A stretch of DNA of 64,000 bases from Takakia lepidozioides (Eukaryota > Streptophyta > Takakiopsida > Takakiales > Takakiaceae). Under the pieces are notes generated by a model that saw only the letters and a program-made list of their open reading frames with translations, did no database searches and was not told where the DNA came from. Numbering within the stretch: the first letter of the stretch is position 1; each line of letters begins with the position of its first letter. A program made the translations under genes and the position numbers. The stretch is taken from assembly GCA_030704615.1 (NCBI GenBank), contig CM060733.1:24802001-24866000 (forward strand). Reading direction: 5' to 3'. Of this stretch, positions 59,371 through 64,000 are shown piece after piece.

Positions 59371-60110
59371 CCGGGCACTGCCACACAAGAGGTGTGGTGT
59401 CCAATGGCGACAACTGAGGTGGTCCTGGTGCAATCACCGCACTCTCCTCTTCTCCTGATGGTACGAAGGCCTCTACCCAGGCTTGTTGTACCCGTCCATC
59501 AGCAGTCTGCTGCAAATCCTTGCTCGTACCCCATAATGGAGTGTGAGCAACCATGGCAGGCAACTCCGCCGTACCATGCATGTCATCCTGCTCTGCTGGA
59601 GGTGGCACATCCTCTGCATGGGCATTGCCTTCCAGCAACTCTCTAGGCCAACTAATTGCAGCTGTAAAGGCGGCTAGTGTTGGCATCTTGCCCCGCTGGG
59701 CAGCCACAATACCCCCAATGAATGTCACAGGGAGCTGTGCACGACGACCATCCCCTGACTGCCATCCAGGCCTGTAGGATGCTGACTCCTCCCAAAAGTA
59801 CAGGGTGAAGCCCATGGGATATAAAACTGCCCCACCAACAAGGACATCGTAAGAGACCGCATCTGTCACACCGTGTCATGCCCCGAGCCTGCTCTGATCC
59901 TCCCAGAGATGTCTATATCTGGAAAGGACAAGGCTCCATATCCGCCTCCATGAGGCCCAAACTTGCAATAGCAGCTCTGCCCAACATCAGTGGCTGAGCT
60001 CATGAGTCCAACAAGACCCGCAGTGGCCAGTACTTCTTGCATGCCGGTCCACTCAAACAGAAAATGCCTCCCTGGTTGTCTAACAAGACAACTCCAGGTG
60101 TCACCATGGC
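59371..60110 (-). pseudogene. Aspartic protease region and linker of the Gypsy pol
   Basis: The minus strand near 60020-59990 reads WPLRVLLDS-stop-AQPLMLGRAA. This is the retropepsin active-site D-S/T-G block with the Gly codon replaced by TGA (60002-60000). Further on, VSYDVLVGGAVLYPMGF (near 59850) matches the second half of Gypsy proteases, where a D-V-L-x-G stretch is conserved. A stop in the frame at about 59920 and the ORF start at 59869 show a further break. About 100 linker residues then lead to methyltransferase motif I. Confidence 0.7.
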
Positions 60111-60164
60111 GCGCTCAAAGGCTGGCCTAGCTGGCAGCTCCGTCAACCTGGCAGCTGCAGCTTG

Positions 60165-61250
60165 TCATGGCGCAGCCGTGGCAGTCTTGACCCTCAAATC
60201 CGAGGATCCCTCAGCCACTACACCTTTCAGTAACTCCGCAGAAGATGAAGTGACCTCCCCACTCTCAAAGAGTGTTGCTGCTAGTCTGAACACTGCAACT
60301 GGTCTTACCCCCGGCGTCGAAATCATGGTTGCCGAGAACAGTGGGGCTTGACACACAGAGGTGGCTGCCCCCAATAACACACCGGCTGCACTAGCCTTGG
60401 TAGTGGGTGTCAGTGCTGCATGTGTAGTTCTCCCCAATGGCATAGTAACCTCCGCCTCGGTAACAGCCGGGCGAGAACTAGGTGCCATGGATGGCGTCGA
60501 CACTGTCTCTGCCAATGTGAATGACTGAGGAAGCCTCGCTTGACGGCTTGCCTCCCCACGCTGTGGATCCAATTCCACCTCTGCACCTCGTGGCTCAGGA
60601 ACTCGTGCTGCTCCTCGAGTCACGGCTGCAGCAGACTCCACCTGCACTAGTGGTAGTGCTGCTCCGCACATGAATCCCATGCCTCCCATATCTCCTCCCT
60701 CAGGAACACGAGGTGGACCATCCCGCCTGGGAGCCGGTACCACCTGAGCTGTAGCCATGGCAGCGAGCCTCTGCTCTAGCTGCTGAAGCCGGTTGGCCAT
60801 GTCTTGGTCAACACCCTGACCTCCGCGTCCTTGGCCATGTTGAGCTTGCCCTTGGCCTGCACCTCGTGCCCGACCACCTCGTCCTCTCTGGGCTGGTCCA
60901 CCTCGCCCCCGGCCACCATTGTTCCCTTGGAACTGGCCTGGGCGCAACTCAGGGTGCAAGTCATAACACTGGGCATCTCCATGCCCATACTTGCCACAAT
61001 GCCCACACTGCAACTGTGCAGGCTGTGCTTGTACCGGCCTTCTGCCACTCTCTGGGCAATCTCTCTTGACATGGGCTCCTCCACATGTCCAACATATCAC
61101 CCCTGGTTGCTGATGGCCTGCAAAAGGTGCCACGGGCCTCTGCACCTGAGGTCCCCTGTAAGCTCCATGGAACTTGGGTTGGGCAACCTTGCCCCCCTGA
61201 CCACGCTGTTGGGCAGTCCCTTGTACTACATCTCCTCCATCGTGTCCCAC
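60165..61250 (-). CDS. Gag nucleocapsid region with two zinc knuckles
   Basis: Open for 361 codons; the same frame extends upstream to about 61423. Two CCHC-type knuckles are visible, ICWTCGGAHVKRDC and LQCGHCGKYGHGDAQC. A Gly/Arg/Gln-rich RNA-binding stretch follows (RGRGGPAQRGRGG), then a coiled-coil-like NRLQQLEQRLAAMATA and a long Ala/Thr/Pro-rich tail that leads to the protease region. The capsid domain expected before the knuckles is not recognised. Composition is markedly more GC-rich than the neighbouring Gypsy gag at 53229. Confidence 0.75.
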   Translation of the reverse strand: MGHDGGDVVQGTAQQRGQGGKVAQPKFHGAYRGPQVQRPVAPFAGHQQPGVICWTCGGAHVKRDCPESGRRPVQAQPAQLQCGHCGKYGHGDAQCYDLHPELRPGQFQGNNGGRGRGGPAQRGRGGRARGAGQGQAQHGQGRGGQGVDQDMANRLQQLEQRLAAMATAQVVPAPRRDGPPRVPEGGDMGGMGFMCGAALPLVQVESAAAVTRGAARVPEPRGAEVELDPQRGEASRQARLPQSFTLAETVSTPSMAPSSRPAVTEAEVTMPLGRTTHAALTPTTKASAAGVLLGAATSVCQAPLFSATMISTPGVRPVAVFRLAATLFESGEVTSSSAELLKGVVAEGSSDLRVKTATAAP

Positions 61251-62159
61251 AACAATGGCACGGAAATGACTTGCACCCTCGGCGAGAATCCTCCTGACTC
61301 CGAGTCTGAACCTTCCTCAGAAGACACTGAAGGTGAAAGTGGCCTAAACCGCACACCTTGTCTTGTGTACCCACTAGTATCGCTGGTGCTTGTACCGGCA
61401 CTCCCCTCAGCAGCTGGTGGCACCTCCGTGATGAAAACTCACAACCCAACCGGTTGTCAACCTGTCTCTAATCCCCACTTTCTACAAGGTAACCGGGTAA
61501 AGAACCTGTTGCGGCTACTGGTTCAAGCAGGAATAATAGGTTTCTAACGTAGACCTGTACCTGCACCTGCATCCACCGCAAGCACTCTTATGGTCTGCTG
61601 GTCATCAACCCAGCCTCACCATAGAAGAAACACTGGTGGTCTTGCTGGTCATCACTCTAGCCTCACCACCGACAGCATACTCTAGGATTGGCCGGTGATC
61701 AAATCCGGACCAACCTCCTATGAAAACAAGCGCCCACACAAAGCTAACATGGCGCATAGTCAAGCATGCAGGTGTGGAGGGGATCCAAACACAAGAAAAT
61801 CAAGACAGCAACTCCCCCACACCAAAAACACTCCACAGTGTCGCTCCTGCAAGGACACCCCAGCCCAAACCCGGACTGACTCTTGCCTCCACCTACGGAA
61901 AGGTTTTGGCCTACAGAGAGGGTGAAAGACTATGGAGAAGAGAAACTAAAGCAATTCCTAACCCCAGAATGCTCTCATCCCACCACTCTCCCTCCTGTCT
62001 CTATCCACTCGCTTGTATGGCCGTGGCAAGTATCCTTCAATATCTCTCAATCAATCCTTCAAGAGCTCTTCAACATTGTCCACCAAAGCTCCTCGAAGGG
62101 TCCTCCAAGGGCCCTCAAATATCTTCCAAACAATCCTCTAAAGGCCCTTAAATTTCACT

Positions 62160-62575
62160 AAGTCCTTTCACTGTTGATACCTTAACAGAGGTATAGTCTG
62201 AGGTTGCTAGGGTCCCTTATGTTGATGATACCTTACAGAGGTATAGTCTGAAAATGAGGGTTCTGTTTGGTATACTGACAGAGGTATAGTCTGAGCTGAT
62301 TAGGGTCCACATATGGTGATACCTCAACAGAGGTATAGTAAAAAGGACAAGCTCCTGTTTGGTATACTAACAGAGGTATAGTCTGAGCTGATTAGGGTTC
62401 ACATATGGTGATACCTCAATAGAGGTATAGTAAAATGGATAAGCTCATGTTTGGTATACTAACAGAGGTATAGTCTCACATTAGGGTTCACATATGGTGA
62501 TACCTCAACAGAGGTATAGTCAAAGGGACAAGCTCCTGTTTGGTATACTAACAGAGGTATAGTCTGAGCATACAC
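62160..62575. repeat. Tandem minisatellite with hairpin units (GAGGTATAGT array)
   Basis: GAGGTATAGT starts at 62188, 62238, 62281, 62330, 62373, 62422, 62464, 62511 and 62553. Spacing alternates between about 42-43 and 47-50 bases, so the true unit is about 92 bases with two half-units. One half contains ATACCTCAACAGAGGTAT, a perfect 7-base stem with a 4-base loop. The other contains ggtatactaacagaggtata. Confidence 0.92.
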
Positions 62576-63717
62576 TACTAGGGTTTGTAATGAAGAGCTA
62601 GAATGCAAGTCCTTGACTTCTATGCTTCTACTCAAGCAAAAATATGGTCTCTAGGTGGTCATAAGAGGCATCTTCTTGCTCTCTTCCACCCCAATGTGCA
62701 ACCAAGAGTGGTCCAACTCAACTTGCAAGTCATCGTCCACCAAATCAATCCCCCTTCTAGTCCTTGGGATTTGATTGCAAACTACCATATCCCCATTGCC
62801 GAGCAATCATGCATTTGTCTCCTCATCACTTGACAATTGCTCCAAATCAACACAAATTATCTCAATGTGTAGGAGCAATGCTCGTCACTTACAATAATGC
62901 TCCCAAGCAATCCGCCTTGGATCCCACTCTCACGCCATATGCCTCATTTGGGGTCTTGCACCAATCCATCATCCATGTGCTCCCCGTGGTCATTTGAATG
63001 CATGTTTCATGACCTCTTGGCCTACGTGTTGCTCTTCTTCATCATAACATGAATCAACACCTCTCCAATTCACACACAAATGGATCTCAAAGGCCTTCAC
63101 CTCTTGCTAGTTCAAGAGCTCCCCTTCTCAAACTTGAACTTACAAACTCAAGCGAGCATGCTCCACACATGCACCACTTGCTTGGTCAACTATCCACCAC
63201 AAAGCTCGCACTACCAAGAGCATGAATAGCCAAGTATTGTCTCCCCCTCTAAACCCCCTCTTGTCACATTACATAGTTAGGGTGAAGCTATGCATACATT
63301 GAATGATGATTTCCCTTCAAGGATTTCCCACCACATGTTCTCCAAACCCTTCCAATGGCACCCTAAGCTTGGCTCCACACCACCATGATTGGAAGATTTC
63401 TTCACATGCTCCCTTTCAAAACCTCTTGAGCTTCTTAGTGCTCTCCAAGTGCTTGCCCTTGTTGTCTTCAAGCCCAAGCATATATAGCTCCTTGGCTTCT
63501 CTTCCACAACATCCACACTTTGAACTTGATTAACCCTAGCTTGATAGTGAAATGAGCACTAACAAGCTTTAGTCACTCTCCACAAGCCATGGCGCACACC
63601 ATCGACTCCATAATGCATACAAAGGATTCTCAAACCCTAGAATCCATGTGTCGTGCGCATACATATCGCTACACAACTGCATCGCTGTCCAAAACCACAC
63701 AACACATGTGCACACCA

Positions 63718-63835
63718 CACACTAGTATACCATTAGTCTACCACTAGTCCAGCCACTAGTCCAACCACTAGGCTACAACTAGTCAGTCACTAGGCTGCCA
63801 CTACGCTGCCCACTATGGCAGTCACTAGTCCACAT
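63718..63835. repeat. CCACTAGTC-type short tandem repeat
   Basis: Variants of CACTAGTC / CACTAGGC recur about ten times at 9 to 14 base intervals. Confidence 0.8.
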
Positions 63836-64000
63836 AATGATAAAGAAGAAGAATACAAGCACAAGCTCATGCGAGCTCACAAAGCTGAAGCATAAACTCA
63901 TGCATATATAACCTCATCACTCAAATAGCCAAGTGCACCCCACGCCATGGGGAATCCACACTACGGCGCCATAGCTAGGCGCGGTGAGGCTCAACTCGAG

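Larger units (their letters stand above)
54134..61450 (-). mobile_element. Ty3/Gypsy LTR retrotransposon encoding a cytosine-5 DNA methyltransferase and a PHD-like finger
   Basis: Coding order on the minus strand is zinc-knuckle gag (61250-60165), protease (about 60090-59800), DNA methyltransferase (about 59370-58400), reverse transcriptase and RNase H (57952-56549), integrase (56294-55220) and a PHD-like finger (about 55200-54985), then a polypurine tract and the 3' LTR start near 54725. RT-RNase H-INT order is that of Ty3/Gypsy. The reverse transcriptase is fully open. The rest carries single lesions: TGA in the protease active site (60002-60000), TAG in the methyltransferase (59227-59225), a frame change near 58640, a one-base insertion near 55770 and a TGA at 55222-55220. 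No 5' LTR or complete capsid domain is recognised to the right, so the 5' end is missing, diverged or outside the window. Confidence 0.88.
61451..64000. other. Right-edge repeat-rich, non-coding stretch
   Basis: No gene is seen. The stretch may be the diverged 5' part of the Gypsy element. 63647-63715 weakly resembles the 89-base repeat at 54130 (tgtcgtgcgcatac ... catcgctgtcc ... accacac), which would suit a decayed 5' LTR. Two tandem repeats are listed separately. Confidence 0.45.

Noticed and set aside
59225-59869. The methyltransferase as a free-standing prokaryotic-type gene (restriction-modification or host gene)
   Set aside because: It is embedded in frame between protease and reverse transcriptase of a Gypsy pol, has no start context, promoter or introns of its own, and has no restriction enzyme nearby.
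60804-61547. Long plus-strand open frame of 247 codons
   Set aside because: It is the antisense shadow of the GC-rich zinc-knuckle gag region; the minus frame has two CCHC knuckles, the plus frame only low-complexity Ser/Thr/Leu text.
1-64000. tRNA, rRNA or other structured RNA genes
   Set aside because: I looked for tRNA-like A and B box pairs and rRNA-like stretches while reading and saw none I could support by eye; a covariance-model scan would be decisive.

Overview
This is a eukaryotic, plant-lineage nuclear window. It has spliceosomal GT-AG introns, long gene-poor gaps and several retrotransposon families. The plant-type class II alpha-mannosidase, a MUCI70/TOD1-type DUF616 protein and a Ty3/Gypsy element carrying a cytosine-5 DNA methyltransferase together point to a streptophyte green alga (charophyte, for example a Chara-like genome). 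DNMT-bearing retrotransposons are known from charophytes and dinoflagellates. The species assignment is inference.

Layout. 1-395: minus-strand LINE endonuclease fragment. 1512-13433 (+): about 29-exon GH38 alpha-mannosidase. 14434-25049 (+): a possible, unrecognised multi-exon membrane-protein gene; a large intron in it holds two head-to-tail LINE copies (17173-23727). 25662-31435 (+): intact 12-exon type II membrane glycosyltransferase (GT92/GT2-like), with LINE 3' ends nested in one intron. 33037-35712 (+): 5-exon TLC-domain membrane protein. 36976-41075 (+): 7-exon DUF616 (MUCI70-like) Golgi glycosyltransferase. 42938-about 49640 (-): multi-exon gene for a low-complexity, probably nuclear protein I do not recognise. 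49641-52580: AT-rich stretch with one unrecognised coding block. 52581-54128 (+): 5' LTR and gag of a truncated Ty3/Gypsy element. About 54134-61450 (-): a second Ty3/Gypsy element. In coding order it has zinc-knuckle gag, protease, cytosine-5 methyltransferase, reverse transcriptase, RNase H, integrase and a C-terminal PHD-like finger. The right edge carries a hairpin-containing minisatellite (62160-62570) and CACTAG-type repeats.

Three of the host genes act on glycans in the secretory pathway (mannosidase, GT92-like, DUF616) and one is an ER/Golgi-type TLC protein. All four are on the plus strand within 40 kb, but nothing in the sequence shows that they are co-regulated.

The most notable content is mobile. 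The Gypsy element encodes both a DNA methyltransferase and a PHD-like finger, and is broken by only a few point lesions. A LINE family is bounded at nearly every insertion by (CT)n tracts, including a copy inserted into the (CT)n tail of another copy. Exons were assembled by hand from reading frame, splice consensus and remembered family resemblance. No alignment or search was run.
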